A stretch of 64,000 bases of DNA from Paraglaciecola sp. L3A3 (GTDB lineage: Bacteria; Pseudomonadota; Gammaproteobacteria; Enterobacterales; Alteromonadaceae). The position numbers and the translations under genes are program-made. A model generated the notes under the pieces. That model worked only from the letters and a program-made list of their open reading frames with translations. It had not been told where the DNA came from and did no database searches. This document shows, one piece after another, positions 1 through 11,681 of the stretch (position 1 is the stretch's first letter; every line of letters starts with the position of its first letter). The stretch is from positions 3,331,501 through 3,395,500 of the forward strand of contig NZ_CP047023.1 in the NCBI RefSeq assembly GCF_009796765.1. Reading direction: 5' to 3'.

Positions 1-618
1 CTCAGCACCTAATATTTTTAAAGTATTTAATTCAATTTTAGGTTGAAAATACAGTTCCAACTCGTTCTGTGCTAAAGCTCTTGTAAGATCAGCCTTGAGA
101 GTCAAAGAACGACCGCAATCCTCGTTCTTAATTTCATTAGCATATTGAAAATTATCGAATTTATTTGATTTAGCCTGTTTTAAGGCCATTTCAGCAAGTG
201 AAAAATAGGCATTAATATGAGTATTTTTGGCTGGGTTAGATGCCACCCCCACATTAAAGTCAACAATGAAGGCATGATCATTACATTGTATTGGTGTTTT
301 GAAATGAGAAATGAGGTGAGTGTAGAACTCGTGTAATTTTTGTTCTTGGAAAATACCAGTCAGGACTAAACCAAATATATCACCACTAATACGACCAAAT
401 ACCGCTTTGTTTCCAGCGAGATAAATGATTCGGTTAGCTATCTCGAGTAATATTTTGTCGCCAAAGTCGTAACCTAAACTGCTACTGACATCAGAAAACC
501 TCACAACATCAATCAAAAATAGACTCTGATTAGAATTAACTTGAAGTAGTTTTTCAATATTATCTAAGAAAACATAACGATTGGGAATCGTGGTCAAAGA
601 GTTATGGGTATCAAGCAT
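1..618 (-). CDS. GGDEF-EAL domain protein, partial (N-terminal 206 residues)
   Basis: Open to the left edge of the window on the minus strand. The ATG at 618 follows an in-frame stop about 20 bases upstream and has an AGGA-like site before it. Residues 1-160 resemble a GGDEF domain (TTIPNRYVFLDNIE, then LFLIDVVRFSD). The signature reads SGDIF instead of GGDEF, so cyclase activity is unlikely. The last visible residues, LYFQPKIELNTLKILGAE, are the start of an EAL phosphodiesterase domain, and the window ends inside the EAL motif. There is no transmembrane segment before the GGDEF, so this form is cytoplasmic. A c-di-GMP phosphodiesterase is the likely role, but the catalytic EAL residues lie outside the window. 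Confidence 0.8.
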   Translation of the reverse strand, partial: MLDTHNSLTTIPNRYVFLDNIEKLLQVNSNQSLFLIDVVRFSDVSSSLGYDFGDKILLEIANRIIYLAGNKAVFGRISGDIFGLVLTGIFQEQKLHEFYTHLISHFKTPIQCNDHAFIVDFNVGVASNPAKNTHINAYFSLAEMALKQAKSNKFDNFQYANEIKNEDCGRSLTLKADLTRALAQNELELYFQPKIELNTLKILGAE

Positions 619-700
619 TAAATAATTCAGTCCTGTTTAACAGTATAAATTCGACTAAATATCCCTTCCTCAGTCAACAATTCAAAATATAAAGCAATGT

Positions 701-746
701 AAAAAGTGGGATATAATTAAGGCTTATTCTGCATAAGCCTTAATTA
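701..746 (-). terminator. Intrinsic terminator downstream of glgP
   Basis: A perfect 14-bp inverted repeat (714-727 with 733-746, core GGCTTAT/ATAAGCC) with a 5-base loop. On the minus strand it is followed by CTTTTT (701-706). It lies between the stop of glgP and the next minus-strand gene. The T-rich stretch at 756-760 would let it also act on plus-strand transcripts. Confidence 0.7.
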
Positions 747-810
747 ATATTACCATTTTTACTTATCGGCTGATTATACTTTAGTATTACTAACAGTAAA
801 GGTTGTTTTT

Positions 811-3282
811 TTACTCAACGACACATTTATCCAATTTCCATATTTTTTGTACGTAGTCTTGAATTGAACGGTCAGAAGTAAATTTACCCATGCGAGCGGT
901 ATTTAAAATGGCCATTTTAGCCCAAGCCGATTTATCACCGTAAGCCTTGTCAACTAGGCTCTGAGCGGCAGAATAGGACTCAAAATCAGCTAACACTTTG
1001 TAGGGATCGCCACCTTCTAATAAACTGCGTTTAATCGACGCTAAAGCGCCTGGTTTTCCTGGGGTAAAATAATCGGTTTCTAACCAATCCAATACCGCTT
1101 TAATTTCACTATTCTGATAATAATAATCAAAAGGTTTATAGCCTTTTTCATCCAGTTGATGAACTTCATCGACCGTTAGGCCAAAGATGAAAATATTTTC
1201 ATCTCCGACTTCTTCAGCTATTTCAATATTGGCTCCATCTAAGGTACCTACTGTTAACGCACCGTTTAAAGATAACTTCATGTTACCCGTGCCCGACGCT
1301 TCTTTTCCTGCGGTAGATATTTGCTCTGAAACATCAGCTGCGGGTATCATTTTTTCAGCTAAACTTACGCGGTAATTCGGTAAAAATACTACCTTGATCT
1401 TATCGTTAACACGTTTGTCATTATTAATTTTTTCTGCCACTTGGTTAATGGCATAAATAATATCCTTAGCAAGCTTATAACCCGGTGCAGCTTTGGCTCC
1501 AAACAAAAAGACCCTAGGTTGCATTTGATAATCAGGATTTTCTAACAAACGACGATACAAAGCCATAATATGTAACAAATTCAAATGCTGACGTTTGTAT
1601 TCATGTAAACGTTTGATTTGCACATCAAATATTGCTTTAGGATTGATTTTAATACCGGTTAAAGCTAACACTTCTTTTGCTAAGTCCACTTTATTTTCAT
1701 GTTTAATTTTCATGAATTGTTTTTGAAACTTAAGGTTATCTGCATGCTGGCTAAGCTCATTTAGCTTTTCTAAATGCAAAGGCCAATCATCTCCAATTTT
1801 TTCACTGATCAAACTAGAAAGTTTAGGATTACATGCCTTCAACCAGCGTCTTGGAGTGATACCATTGGTTACGTTGGTTAACTTTTCAGGCCACATTTTA
1901 TCGAATTCAGGAAACAAGTTTTTCTTCACTAATGCAGAATGTATCTCAGCCACACCATTTACCGCAAATGAACCAATAACCGATAGATTGCCCATACGAA
2001 CCATCTTTTCATCACCCTCTTCGATAATAGACAGTTTCTGTTTTACCTTATCATCACCAGGCCAAACCTGTTCAACTTGAGCCATAAATCTATGGTTAAT
2101 TTCATAAATAATTTCTAAATGGCGAGGTAAAATTTTCTCGATCATGCGTGCTGGCCATTTTTCTAATGCTTCAGGTAACAGAGTGTGATTAGTATAAGCA
2201 AATGTTTTAGTGGATATTGCCCAGGCACTGTCCCAATCTAATTCAGCTCTATCCAGCAGTATGCGCATCAGTTCAGGGATCGCAATCGCAGGATGGGTAT
2301 CGTTTAATTGGATGACGACTTGAGCAGAAAAGGCACTCCAATCATCGCCATGAGCTCGTTTATAACGTCGAATAATATCCTTCAACGAACAAGAACTGAA
2401 AAAATACTGTTGAATTAAACGTAATTCTTTACCCGCTTCGGTTTCATCATTTGGGTACAAAACTTTAGAGATAGTTTCAGCCTGCACATTTTCTTTTTGT
2501 GCATCAACATAGCCTCCAGCATTGAACACATCCCAATTAAAATACCTTGAAGCCTGACTTTGCCACAACCTCAATACGTTAACCGTTTTGCCACCGTAGC
2601 CAACAACTGGAATATCCCAAGGTAAACCTTTGACTATCATGCCAGGATGCCATTCTTTTTGAATTTTGCCATTTTCACCATATTTGGTTTCTACATACCC
2701 AAATAACGAGATCTCTTGGATTGATTCTGGGCGACATATTTCCCAAGGATTACCGTAATCACGCCAACTATCAGGACGTTCAATTTGTTCGCCATTTTTG
2801 ATTTCTTGGCGAAATAAGCCATGTTCATAATGCAAACCATAACCTACAGCAGGTAAGTCAAGTGTAGCTAAGGAATCTATGAAACAAGCCGCTAGGCGAC
2901 CTAAGCCACCATTTCCTAAAGCCATATCGGGCTCTTCTTCCATGATGTCTGTTAGGTTGACCCCTAACTCTTTTAAAGCTTGATCTGTATGTTCAAACAA
3001 ACCTAAATTATGTAGGTTATTTGACATTAAACGGCCCATTAAAAATTCAGCAGAGAAATAATGTACCGCCCTAGTATCGTTAAAATAATGGCTTTTCTGA
3101 GTTTTACGTAAACCTTCAAGCACATGCTCTTGCACTGACGCGCAAGTAGCTTTCCACCAAGCATGGTTATTGGCTTTATTTTCATCTGTACCTAACGAAC
3201 AATGTAAGTGACGAACAATGGCTTCTTTAATGACGTTTTTACTCGACATAGACACATTTTTTTCCTTGGTTGTACGACTCAT
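811..3282 (-). CDS. glgP: Glycogen/starch/alpha-glucan phosphorylase
   Basis: GT35 family enzyme that releases glucose-1-phosphate from glycogen or maltodextrin by phosphorolysis in the cytoplasm, with PLP as cofactor. At 823 residues it has the usual family length. Visible marks are the N-terminal [11 protein letters not shown] and [13 protein letters not shown] segments, [15 protein letters not shown] in the middle, and the PLP-lysine context EASGTGNMK with the lysine at residue 669, followed by TLDGANIEI. The ATG at 3282 gives a slightly long N-terminus; a second Met at residue 12 ([11 protein letters not shown]) is also possible. It is a single gene with its own terminator. It lies next to seqA-pgm, and phosphoglucomutase would use its product. 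Confidence 0.97.
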   Translation of the reverse strand: MSRTTKEKNVSMSSKNVIKEAIVRHLHCSLGTDENKANNHAWWKATCASVQEHVLEGLRKTQKSHYFNDTRAVHYFSAEFLMGRLMSNNLHNLGLFEHTDQALKELGVNLTDIMEEEPDMALGNGGLGRLAACFIDSLATLDLPAVGYGLHYEHGLFRQEIKNGEQIERPDSWRDYGNPWEICRPESIQEISLFGYVETKYGENGKIQKEWHPGMIVKGLPWDIPVVGYGGKTVNVLRLWQSQASRYFNWDVFNAGGYVDAQKENVQAETISKVLYPNDETEAGKELRLIQQYFFSSCSLKDIIRRYKRAHGDDWSAFSAQVVIQLNDTHPAIAIPELMRILLDRAELDWDSAWAISTKTFAYTNHTLLPEALEKWPARMIEKILPRHLEIIYEINHRFMAQVEQVWPGDDKVKQKLSIIEEGDEKMVRMGNLSVIGSFAVNGVAEIHSALVKKNLFPEFDKMWPEKLTNVTNGITPRRWLKACNPKLSSLISEKIGDDWPLHLEKLNELSQHADNLKFQKQFMKIKHENKVDLAKEVLALTGIKINPKAIFDVQIKRLHEYKRQHLNLLHIMALYRRLLENPDYQMQPRVFLFGAKAAPGYKLAKDIIYAINQVAEKINNDKRVNDKIKVVFLPNYRVSLAEKMIPAADVSEQISTAGKEASGTGNMKLSLNGALTVGTLDGANIEIAEEVGDENIFIFGLTVDEVHQLDEKGYKPFDYYYQNSEIKAVLDWLETDYFTPGKPGALASIKRSLLEGGDPYKVLADFESYSAAQSLVDKAYGDKSAWAKMAILNTARMGKFTSDRSIQDYVQKIWKLDKCVVE

Positions 3283-3428
3283 GAATTACCTCTTAACGAC
3301 CAAATTATTTTATTATTCTGTTTGAATAATTTATCCAACAGAATATATTGAGTGCTATTAAAACTCTCTGTTACTATTTTTAACAGCTTTTCAAATCACT
3401 TTTCGTTAAATAATCGTTAAATGTAGAC

Positions 3429-3458
3429 AAAAAAAAGCGTAACCTTATGAAGTCACGC
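3429..3458 (-). terminator. Intrinsic terminator of seqA-pgm
   Basis: Minus-strand hairpin GCGTGAC/GTTACGC (7 bp with one G-U pair, 3437-3443 and 3452-3458) followed by eight T. It is placed about 40 bases after the pgm stop. Confidence 0.75.
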
Positions 3459-3496
3459 CATTTTCTAACACTTTAACTACAGATTAAAAACAAAAA

Positions 3497-5149
3497 TTAC
3501 ACACCTGCAGTTTTAAACACGCCCTCAACTAAAACTTGAGCTTCGTCGATTAGCTGTTGCAAATGAGTTTCACCATTAAAGCTTTCAGCATAAATTTTAT
3601 ACACATTTTCTGTTCCTGACGGTCTTGCAGCAAACCAACCATTTTCAGTACTAACTTTAACCCCACCAATTGCCGCGTTATTACCAGGAGCATGAGTTTG
3701 AATATTCAAAATAGTTTCGCCCGCCAACTCAGTTGAGGTGATGACACTTTTGTCCATTTTACTCAATACTTGTTTTTGTTCATGATTAGTAGCCACATCA
3801 ATTCTACGATAAACAGGGTTTGAGAATTTTTCTGTTAATTCTTGGTAATGTTCACCAGGATCTTTACCTGTCACGGCTATAATTTCTGCCGCTAACAGAC
3901 ACAAAATGATGCCATCTTTATCTGTTGCCCAAGGTTTGCCATTGCGACGTAAAAAGATGCCACCAGCACTTTCTTCCCCAGCAAAACCAATTTCTCCGGC
4001 TAATAAACCATTAACAAACCACTTAAAGCCTACAGGCATTTCTGCGAGTTCACGACCTAAATCTTTCACTACTCGGTCAATCATGCTGCTAGAGACTAGG
4101 GTTTTACCTACTTTAAGATCTTTCGACCACTCACTACGATGTTGATATAAATATTGAATAACCACGGCCAAATAATGATTAGGATTCATTAAGCCACTTT
4201 TTTTAGTGACAATGCCATGACGATCAAAGTCTGGATCGTTACCAAAAGCTAAATCAAACTTATCTTTTAAATCAATCAAACCAGCCATAGCATAAGGCGA
4301 AGAACAATCCATGCGGATTTTTCCGTCTTTATCTCTGCGCATAAAGCCAAACTGTTGGTCAACATCCCGATTTACCACATCAATATTCAATCCATAACGT
4401 TCAGCAATACGATCCCAATAGCCTAGGCCCGCACCACCCAATGGATCAGTACCTAACTTCAAACCCGCTTTAGCAATCGCCTGCATATCAATTACTTGAT
4501 CAAGTTGTGCGATATAATTTTCGGCAAAGTCTATCTCAGTCAACAAGTCAGACGCATAAGCCGCAGACAAAGAAATACGTTTCACCTCTGCCATTTCCTG
4601 ACTGATAATTTCATTTGCTCTGTGCTGAATTAAATTAGTGACGTCACTGTCGGCAGGTCCACCATGAGGAGGATTATATTTAAACCCACCATCTTCAGGA
4701 GGGTTGTGAGAAGGCGTAATCACCACACCATCAGCTAACACCTTAACACCACTATTATTATGCTCTAAAATGGCATGAGAAATAACAGGGGTAGGAGTGT
4801 AACCACGATCTTCTTGCACCACTAAGTTAACACCATTGGCAACAAAAACTTCAACCGCAGTAGAAAAAGCAGCTTCAGACAAAGCATGTGTATCCATGCC
4901 CATATACAAAGGGCCAGTAATATTTTGTTGAACACGGTATTCAGCCAAAGCTTGGCAAATTGCAGCGATATGTGTATCAGTAAAGGTATTTAAAAAGGCA
5001 CTACCACGGTGACCAGAAGTACCGAATGACACAGCTTGACTTGCGTCACCTTTAACGGGTTTATTTGAATAGTAGGCACTAACTAGTTTAGCTACATTGA
5101 CCAGTTGCTGCTTAGATGCGGGTTTTCCTGCTTCGGGATGTAGAGCCAT
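3497..5149 (-). CDS. pgm: Phosphoglucomutase (alpha-D-glucose phosphate-specific)
   Basis: Interconverts glucose-1-phosphate and glucose-6-phosphate, linking glycogen breakdown and synthesis to glycolysis. At 550 residues it is normal for the bacterial Pgm type. The active-site phosphoserine is S147 in [12 protein letters not shown]. The Mg-binding loop is DPDFDRHG, the sugar-binding loop GEESAGG, and the phosphate loop [12 protein letters not shown] near the C-terminus. It starts 18 bases after the seqA stop, so the two genes form an operon as in Escherichia coli. Confidence 0.97.
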   Translation of the reverse strand: MALHPEAGKPASKQQLVNVAKLVSAYYSNKPVKGDASQAVSFGTSGHRGSAFLNTFTDTHIAAICQALAEYRVQQNITGPLYMGMDTHALSEAAFSTAVEVFVANGVNLVVQEDRGYTPTPVISHAILEHNNSGVKVLADGVVITPSHNPPEDGGFKYNPPHGGPADSDVTNLIQHRANEIISQEMAEVKRISLSAAYASDLLTEIDFAENYIAQLDQVIDMQAIAKAGLKLGTDPLGGAGLGYWDRIAERYGLNIDVVNRDVDQQFGFMRRDKDGKIRMDCSSPYAMAGLIDLKDKFDLAFGNDPDFDRHGIVTKKSGLMNPNHYLAVVIQYLYQHRSEWSKDLKVGKTLVSSSMIDRVVKDLGRELAEMPVGFKWFVNGLLAGEIGFAGEESAGGIFLRRNGKPWATDKDGIILCLLAAEIIAVTGKDPGEHYQELTEKFSNPVYRRIDVATNHEQKQVLSKMDKSVITSTELAGETILNIQTHAPGNNAAIGGVKVSTENGWFAARPSGTENVYKIYAESFNGETHLQQLIDEAQVLVEGVFKTAGV

Positions 5150-5167
5150 ATTGATACCTTTAATTAA

Positions 5168-5743
5168 TTATAATGATTCCATATGTTCAGGGGCAAATAT
5201 AGCCACTAAACGATTAATTTCTTTATCTTGAAAGCCAACAACGTGGGCCACTTCTTTTAACATATTAATTTTTTTCACCGTATTATTATTGGTAATAACC
5301 CAATAAATAGAACCAGGAACATTTTTCGGATTAGTGCTGCTACCCGTTTCTAATAATGTTTCTTTATTCTCAGCAAAATATGTGCGATTACGGCCGCTCA
5401 TGCCTAATACTTTGGCAAAACTTTGATTATGATGTTTATGTACAACAGATAATGCTAATAACCATCTATCTACCATTTTGGGAATATTAGCTAAATCCAT
5501 AGTTTGTAGCTCTTCCAATACTAGGTTAGCTTGACATGGAACGTCATCATTAAGCTCTGTACTTATTACTGAAGTTGCAATTGTCTTATCATTGGAATTA
5601 TCAAGATCCCTCTTAGAGCCTTTATCCTTAACAGAATCAGGCATCACCATGCGACGTAATATATCAGATGCGCTTTCACCAATATGTTGAGTATTAGCGG
5701 CAATAAAATGGTATAGGTCGTCGTCTATTTCTATGCTTTTCAT
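5168..5743 (-). CDS. seqA: SeqA, negative regulator of replication initiation
   Basis: SeqA binds hemimethylated GATC sites, sequesters oriC and organises new DNA behind forks. The family start MKSIEIDDDLYHFIA and the oligomerisation helix IGESASDILRRM are clear. I therefore place the start at the internal ATG at 5743; the open frame runs 19 residues further upstream without similarity. The C-terminal DNA-binding domain shows GRNRTYFAENKETLLETG, PGSIYWVITNNNT and NMLKEVAHVVGF. The product is 191 residues, close to the E. coli length. The linker (about 35-85) is longer and polar. Its presence implies Dam methylation. It is transcribed with pgm. Confidence 0.96.
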   Translation of the reverse strand: MKSIEIDDDLYHFIAANTQHIGESASDILRRMVMPDSVKDKGSKRDLDNSNDKTIATSVISTELNDDVPCQANLVLEELQTMDLANIPKMVDRWLLALSVVHKHHNQSFAKVLGMSGRNRTYFAENKETLLETGSSTNPKNVPGSIYWVITNNNTVKKINMLKEVAHVVGFQDKEINRLVAIFAPEHMESL

Positions 5744-5965
5744 TAAACTACTTTTTTGTGGAACATAATAAAAGTTAATTATACGGATTGATTGGATCAA
5801 TTCATCGATTAATTTAATCTAATTCGCAGTTAGTTATCGATCTTGTGTCCTAACCTCCAAACAACTTGTATATATTTTGTGGCTTGGGTATAAATTCAAT
5901 CACTCAATATTAAGTTGTTATAAGCTAATATATTGAATACTAAATAAAAGTAGGAACTATTATTT

Positions 5966-6883
5966 ATGCAAATTCAATTAAGCCAAGCTATTGAGAGCAC
6001 ATGTAGTGTGCTGATAGGTAAACAGCAACAAGTCAAACTTGCTCTCACCTGTTTATTAGCTAACGGACACTTACTAATTGAAGACCTGCCGGGCATGGGT
6101 AAAACCACTTTAGCTCATACCTTAGCCCAAGTATTAGGCTTACAGTATTCAAGGATCCAATTTACTTCAGACTTATTGCCTGCAGATATGTTGGGGATCA
6201 ATATTTTTGACAATAACGAACAAAAATTCCGCTTTCATCCTGGCCCTATCTTTAGTGAATTAGTGTTAGCTGACGAAATTAATCGTGCCAGTCCTAAAAC
6301 ACAAAGTGCTTTATTAGAAGCCATGGAAGAGGGGCAAGTCAGTTTAGATGGTGAAACTCGGTCCCTACCCTCGCCATTTTTTGTAATAGGCACACAAAAC
6401 CCATTACATCAATCAGGTACCTATCCTTTACCAGAGTCACAATTAGATAGGTTTTTAATGCGGATTAAATTGGGCTATCCCACTTTAGAAGCTGAAAAAA
6501 TCATGCTGCAAACCCAATTCAACAATAAACAAGTTGCGCTGAATGCAGTCATGAACCTAAAAGATTTTCAGCAAGCACAAATTAATGCCACTAATGTGCA
6601 TGCCTCAAATGCAATAATTAACTATATATTGCGTCTAGTCACCTTTAGTAGAGAGAGCCAACAATTGGCTAATCCACTTTCACCTCGCGCCAGTAAAGCA
6701 TTATTGCGAGCAGCAAAAGCTTGGGCATATTTAAGCAATAGAAATTATCTGATACCAGAAGATGTACAAGCCATATTACCTGCTGTGGCTGAGCACAGGT
6801 TACGCAGTGCATCTAGTGATTTTAGTGGCACAGGAAGTTTGAGCCAAATATTGTTAGAAGCCATTGATCCTTTAACAGCTTAG
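5966..6883 (+). CDS. MoxR-family AAA+ ATPase
   Basis: A cytoplasmic AAA+ ATPase of the MoxR class, 305 residues. Walker A is GMGKTT at 43-48 and Walker B is LADEINRAS with D103/E104. The sensor-1 region FFVIGTQNP is followed by the usual QSGTYPLPESQLDRF segment. MoxR ATPases act as chaperones, often with VWA or DUF58 proteins. The DUF58 gene starts 9 bases after this stop and the transglutaminase gene follows, giving the widespread moxR-DUF58-tgpA operon. The substrate is not known. The divergent promoter region toward seqA is 5744-5965. Confidence 0.93.
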   Translation: MQIQLSQAIESTCSVLIGKQQQVKLALTCLLANGHLLIEDLPGMGKTTLAHTLAQVLGLQYSRIQFTSDLLPADMLGINIFDNNEQKFRFHPGPIFSELVLADEINRASPKTQSALLEAMEEGQVSLDGETRSLPSPFFVIGTQNPLHQSGTYPLPESQLDRFLMRIKLGYPTLEAEKIMLQTQFNNKQVALNAVMNLKDFQQAQINATNVHASNAIINYILRLVTFSRESQQLANPLSPRASKALLRAAKAWAYLSNRNYLIPEDVQAILPAVAEHRLRSASSDFSGTGSLSQILLEAIDPLTA

Positions 6884-6892
6884 GTCTGTAAA

Positions 6893-7894
6893 ATGAATTT
6901 TTTGCAACAACTGACCAATAAGTGGCTTGATAAACGGATTCCGGCTGCTTACAAACATCAATTAAACCACAAAAATGTTTTTATACTGCCAGCTAAATTT
7001 GGTGGTTTGTTTCTAGTTTTGTGTTTTTTGTTGTTTTTATTGGGAACTAATTATCAAAACAATTTGATGTTACTGCTGTGTTATTTTCTGTTGGCTTTAT
7101 TTTTAATCAATTTACTGGCTAGTTATGTCAATTTTTCCAAGCTGTTAATTCAACAAGGAAAAACACCAGAAGTTTTTGTAGGAGATAATTTACATTTACC
7201 TTTTTGGTTAAACCCAGACTCCCCTATACTGCAACGACCTAATGGGCTATTTTATTTATCTTTTCGAACGGCCGAAAAAACACCAAACAAGACTCAAGTT
7301 GATTTAAATGCAGATAACAACCCAGCGACTATCAGCTACCTTTGTCATAAAAGAGGTAAATTAACCTTACCCAGAGTCACTATCGCTAGTTATTTTCCCC
7401 TTGGCTTATTTAAGTGCTGGACACACTTAGCTTTCAGTCATGACATTTTGGTCTACCCCAAACCTCAACCCTGTGTCATTAACTTACTAACAAACACTGA
7501 TGACACAAACGTTAAAGCAGGCAGTAGCCAACTTGAACAAATTGGCCATGATGAATTTTTACAGCTAAAACCATATCAAGCAGGAGAACCACTGCACCAT
7601 GTAGCTTGGAAACAACTGGCGAAAGGACGAGGCATGATCAGCAAGCAGTTTTCGACCTTAGGTCAACAAACCGCTTGGTTAAAGCTGCCCTCACAGTTCA
7701 AACAACAAGCTTTAAATAATGAATGGTTAGAAACAGAATTAAGTAAATTGACCTTTCAAGTCATTGAAGTCGCCAAAACCGAGCAACATTTTGGCTTGGA
7801 CTTGGGACAAGTCTGTATTGCCCCCAACACAGGGCCGGAACACACAAAAAAATGTTTAACCGCATTAGCACTCTTTCCTTCGAGAGTAAACTAA
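6893..7894 (+). CDS. DUF58 domain-containing membrane protein
   Basis: Two hydrophobic helices lie near residues 38-80 (GGLFLVLCFLLFLLG, then LLLCYFLLALFLINLLASY). A cytoplasmic or periplasmic DUF58 domain follows, with the signature QAGEPLHHVAWKQLAKGR near 240. It is the usual partner of MoxR ATPases, with a VWA-like fold expected. Its stop is separated from the next start by one base, so translation is probably coupled. Function beyond the cluster is unknown. Confidence 0.9.
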   Translation: MNFLQQLTNKWLDKRIPAAYKHQLNHKNVFILPAKFGGLFLVLCFLLFLLGTNYQNNLMLLLCYFLLALFLINLLASYVNFSKLLIQQGKTPEVFVGDNLHLPFWLNPDSPILQRPNGLFYLSFRTAEKTPNKTQVDLNADNNPATISYLCHKRGKLTLPRVTIASYFPLGLFKCWTHLAFSHDILVYPKPQPCVINLLTNTDDTNVKAGSSQLEQIGHDEFLQLKPYQAGEPLHHVAWKQLAKGRGMISKQFSTLGQQTAWLKLPSQFKQQALNNEWLETELSKLTFQVIEVAKTEQHFGLDLGQVCIAPNTGPEHTKKCLTALALFPSRVN

Positions 7895-7895
7895 C

Positions 7896-9941
7896 ATGCC
7901 AGCCAAGCAGTCAAATCGCCAATTTAGTTTAATTTTATTAAGTATAGAATTGCTATTAGTTAGCCTAAGTTTATTTGATTCAGTTTTAGCTTGGATTTTA
8001 TTAATAGTGGCTTGCTCTGCAGTAATAAGAGCTGCCATTTATTTCAATTTTCATAAACACCTACCGACCATTCGCACTTTGAATTTATTAGCTGTGCTAA
8101 GTGCTTTAGGTTTGGTTTATTCAGGATTGTCTTTAGACTTACTGCTGGTGATGGTTAACTTGTTAGTGCTGGCCTGCGCACTCAAACTAATGCAGGTCAG
8201 AAGCCAAAAAGATATTTACCAATTAATTATTAGTTTATATTTTTTAATTGGTTGCGGATTTATCTTTAATCAATCCATTGTTTACAGCGTATTTTATAGC
8301 GTAATGAGCCTGACTTTATTACTTAGTTTAGCCTGTCATCATGGGCCTAATATTCCACTAATAATACATATTAAAACTGTTACTAAATTAAGTTTACAAG
8401 CTTTTCCCATCGGTCTATTGTTATTTTTAGTATTGCCGCAACTTCCTCCTTTATGGCAAACACCTAAATCAAAAACAATGGAAACAGGTTTATCTGAACA
8501 AATTACCCCAGGCGACATAGCCAATTTATCACAATCCAGTGAACTGGCTTTTAGGGCTAGTTTTAATGGCAAAGCCCCTAACTATGTGGATAGATACTGG
8601 CGCACTATTGTCATGGAAGAGTTTGATGGTAAAAGCTGGAGAATACATAAACAGAGAAAACCCCTCGAACAAATTCATAAGCAAACAGAGTTTATTCCTA
8701 AATTGTCAGGTACCGCTATCAACTATGAAGTGATGGTTGAGCCTACTTACCAAAATTGGCTATTCGCTTTAGATATCGCCCAAGCAAGTGGCAGCAGTCA
8801 GCTAAAAATAAAGCAAGCTGATACCTTCCAGTTAATCAGTAAACAAAAACTGGTAAGTCAATTTCAGTACCAAGTCAACTCTTATCCTCAAGCTATGGCC
8901 CAGCAAACCTTTAGCCCTCTGGATAAAAAGCTTAATTTGTCATTACCAGAAACCACCAATCCCCGCACCCGAAAGTGGATCCAACAGTTGCGGGCTGACT
9001 ACCCCAACAATCAAAATTTTATCCAAGCTGTGTTAAAACATTTCACCGACAACCCCTTTGTTTACACCCTTAGGCCAGATTTAATGTACAGCGATCCAGT
9101 CGATCAATTTTTATTCGATAAACAAGCAGGGTTTTGTAGCCACTATGCCAGTGCATTAGCTGTTAGCTTACGCTTAGGTGGTATTCCCTCTAGAGTGGTG
9201 GCTGGCTATCAAGGTGGCGAACTGAGCACTAGTAAGGGCAATACCACTTATTTAAGTGTGTATCAATATGATGCTCATGCATGGGTTGAAATATGGCAGC
9301 AACAAACAGGTTGGTTGCGGATTGATCCCACGGCACTGGTATCACCAGATAGGATCAACTTTGGTTTAAGGCAAGCTATGTTAGAGGAAGGCTCTTTTTT
9401 GGCTGACTCACCTTTTGCCCTGGTGCGTATGAGTGATATTGCTTGGCTAAACAGTTTCCGCTTGTTTTTAGCGGATATGGATTACAACTGGAGTCGAATG
9501 ATTTTAGGGTTTAACAACCAAGATCAACAAAATTTATTCAAATCTATTTTAGGTAAACTAACCCCTGATCGTTTATCTTTATTGGGGTTAGGTATTACTG
9601 TTATCATTAGCTTACTGCTCACCCTATTTTATATTCCCCATTGGTTAAATGTACGGACAGACAAAACACAAAAATATTATCAGCAAGCTATTCAGTTGTT
9701 CGACAAAACACAGTCTCCTAGACAAAACTGGCAAGGTCCTCAAGCTTTTGCAGCGCATATTAAGCAACACTACCCCCCGGCTGTTACTAATGAATTGAAC
9801 CAATTAACTCAAATATATATCCGTCTGAAATACCAAAACATTGCCCTTTCAAATAGCCCGCAATTAAGCCAAAAACAATGTCATAAAATGATGAGAAAAG
9901 CATTAGGTAAACTAAAAGCAGAATTGACAAAACTGACTTAG
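7896..9941 (+). CDS. Transmembrane transglutaminase-like protein, TgpA type
   Basis: 681 residues. The N-terminal third has about six membrane helices (DUF3488 region, 12-190). A large periplasmic transglutaminase-like domain follows, then one more helix near 555-580 and a cytoplasmic tail (DUF4129-like). The papain-like triad is visible: C414 in AGFCSHYASAL, H461 in YDAHAWVE and D477 in WLRIDPTA. The Pseudomonas relative TgpA is essential. The substrate here is unknown but is likely a periplasmic or cell-envelope protein. Last gene of the moxR operon. Confidence 0.93.
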   Translation: MPAKQSNRQFSLILLSIELLLVSLSLFDSVLAWILLIVACSAVIRAAIYFNFHKHLPTIRTLNLLAVLSALGLVYSGLSLDLLLVMVNLLVLACALKLMQVRSQKDIYQLIISLYFLIGCGFIFNQSIVYSVFYSVMSLTLLLSLACHHGPNIPLIIHIKTVTKLSLQAFPIGLLLFLVLPQLPPLWQTPKSKTMETGLSEQITPGDIANLSQSSELAFRASFNGKAPNYVDRYWRTIVMEEFDGKSWRIHKQRKPLEQIHKQTEFIPKLSGTAINYEVMVEPTYQNWLFALDIAQASGSSQLKIKQADTFQLISKQKLVSQFQYQVNSYPQAMAQQTFSPLDKKLNLSLPETTNPRTRKWIQQLRADYPNNQNFIQAVLKHFTDNPFVYTLRPDLMYSDPVDQFLFDKQAGFCSHYASALAVSLRLGGIPSRVVAGYQGGELSTSKGNTTYLSVYQYDAHAWVEIWQQQTGWLRIDPTALVSPDRINFGLRQAMLEEGSFLADSPFALVRMSDIAWLNSFRLFLADMDYNWSRMILGFNNQDQQNLFKSILGKLTPDRLSLLGLGITVIISLLLTLFYIPHWLNVRTDKTQKYYQQAIQLFDKTQSPRQNWQGPQAFAAHIKQHYPPAVTNELNQLTQIYIRLKYQNIALSNSPQLSQKQCHKMMRKALGKLKAELTKLT

Positions 9942-10059
9942 CGAGTTTGGGCATTTTGTGGCATAATCCCGCGCAAATTTTGTTGCTACTACTCATGACT
10001 AAGATAACCACGAGTTAGATAGCAATTTACAGCTTACTTTTATTTTTTGAGGTGCAATC

Positions 10060-11649
10060 TTGCTTACTACTGCAAATATCACAATACAATTTGGCGCGAA
10101 GCCTTTATTTGAAAATGTTTCAGCCAAATTTGGTAATGGCAACAAATACGGTTTAATCGGGGCCAACGGCTGTGGTAAATCCACCTTCATGAAAATAATT
10201 GGCGGCGATTTAGAGCCGACCGCAGGTAATGTATCTACCGATCCGGGTGAACGCATTGGTAAACTAAAACAAGATCAATTTGCTTACGAAGAATATAGCG
10301 TAATCGACACTGTGGTTATGGGTCATGGTGAACTTTGGAAAGTCAAAGTAGAGCGTGATGCCATTTATGCTAACCCGGATATGACCGAAGAAGACGGTAT
10401 TCGGGTAGCAGACCTAGAATCAGAATTTGCTGAAATGGATGGTTATACTGCCGAATCTCGTGCTGGTGAATTATTAATTGGTGTGGGTATTCCGGTCGAT
10501 CAACATTTTGGCCCTATGAGTGAAATAGCCCCAGGTTGGAAACTACGAGTATTATTAGCCCAAGTGTTGTTTGCTGATCCAGATATCATGTTACTCGACG
10601 AACCAACCAACAACTTGGACATCAACACTATACGTTGGTTAGAAACCGTTTTAAACGACCGTAACTGCACTATGATCATTATTTCCCACGATAGACACTT
10701 CTTAAACTCAGTGTGTACTCACATGGCAGATATCGACTATGGGGAAATTCGCTTATTCCCCGGCAATTACGACGAGTATATGACAGCCGCCACCCAATCT
10801 CGTGAGCAGTTATTGTCAGATAACGCCAAGAAAAAAGCGCAAATATCTGAACTTAAAGCCTTCGTCAGTCGTTTCTCCGCTAACGCTTCTAAGTCAAAAC
10901 AAGCCACTTCCCGTGCTAAACAAATCGATAAAATTGAAATTCAAGAAGTTAAACCCTCTAGTCGTCAAAACCCTTTTATTCGTTTTGAACAAGAGAAAAA
11001 ATTACATCGCCTAGCGTTAGAAGTTGAAGGTTTAAGCAAAGCTTACGATGATGAAGTGTTATACAAAGATTTAAACCTAATGATTGAAGTGGGTGAACGG
11101 GTTGCCATCATTGGACCTAACGGTGCAGGTAAAACCACTTTATTGAAATGTTTAGTAGGCGACACAGACTTAACCTCTGGTAGCTTAAAATGGTCTGATA
11201 ATGCCAATATAGGTTATTACGCTCAGGATCATGCTAGTGACTTTGAAAAAGACATGACCCTAATGGATTGGATGTATCAGTGGGCGCAAGAAGGTGACGA
11301 CGAACAAGTCATGCGCGGTACCCTAGGCCGATTATTATTTTCACAAAACGACATCACTAAGTCAGTGAAAGTCATTTCTGGTGGTGAACAAGGGCGCATG
11401 TTATTTGGCAAGCTGATGTTACAAAAACCTAATATATTATTAATGGACGAACCTACCAACCACTTGGATATGGAATCTATCGAGTCATTAAACTTAGCCT
11501 TAGAAAACTATCAAGGTACTTTAGTATTTGTCAGTCACGACCGAGAGTTTGTATCCTCGCTAGCGACACGTATTATTGAAATCACCCCTGAAGGTGTAGT
11601 TGACTTTAAAGGTGATTATGAAAGTTACTTGGCCAGCCAAGGGGTATAA
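10060..11649 (+). CDS. ybiT: ABC-F family ATPase, YbiT type
   Basis: Two ATP-binding cassettes in one chain with no membrane part (529 residues), so a ribosome-associated ABC-F translation factor and not a transporter. Walker A motifs are GANGCGKST (34-42) and GPNGAGKTT in the second half. Signatures [12 protein letters not shown] and [11 protein letters not shown] each precede an [11 protein letters not shown] or [11 protein letters not shown] motif. The linker with [20 protein letters not shown] is nearly identical to E. coli YbiT, which I recognise by sequence. The start is TTG at 10060, with GAGGTG five bases upstream. Confidence 0.95.
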   Translation: MLTTANITIQFGAKPLFENVSAKFGNGNKYGLIGANGCGKSTFMKIIGGDLEPTAGNVSTDPGERIGKLKQDQFAYEEYSVIDTVVMGHGELWKVKVERDAIYANPDMTEEDGIRVADLESEFAEMDGYTAESRAGELLIGVGIPVDQHFGPMSEIAPGWKLRVLLAQVLFADPDIMLLDEPTNNLDINTIRWLETVLNDRNCTMIIISHDRHFLNSVCTHMADIDYGEIRLFPGNYDEYMTAATQSREQLLSDNAKKKAQISELKAFVSRFSANASKSKQATSRAKQIDKIEIQEVKPSSRQNPFIRFEQEKKLHRLALEVEGLSKAYDDEVLYKDLNLMIEVGERVAIIGPNGAGKTTLLKCLVGDTDLTSGSLKWSDNANIGYYAQDHASDFEKDMTLMDWMYQWAQEGDDEQVMRGTLGRLLFSQNDITKSVKVISGGEQGRMLFGKLMLQKPNILLMDEPTNHLDMESIESLNLALENYQGTLVFVSHDREFVSSLATRIIEITPEGVVDFKGDYESYLASQGV

Positions 11650-11681
11650 GCCAATTTCTAGTGAACCATAAATGCTCTAAG

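Noticed and set aside
5744..5800. N-terminal extension of SeqA by 19 residues
   Set aside because: The family begins at the internal Met (MKSIEIDDD); the extension has no similarity.
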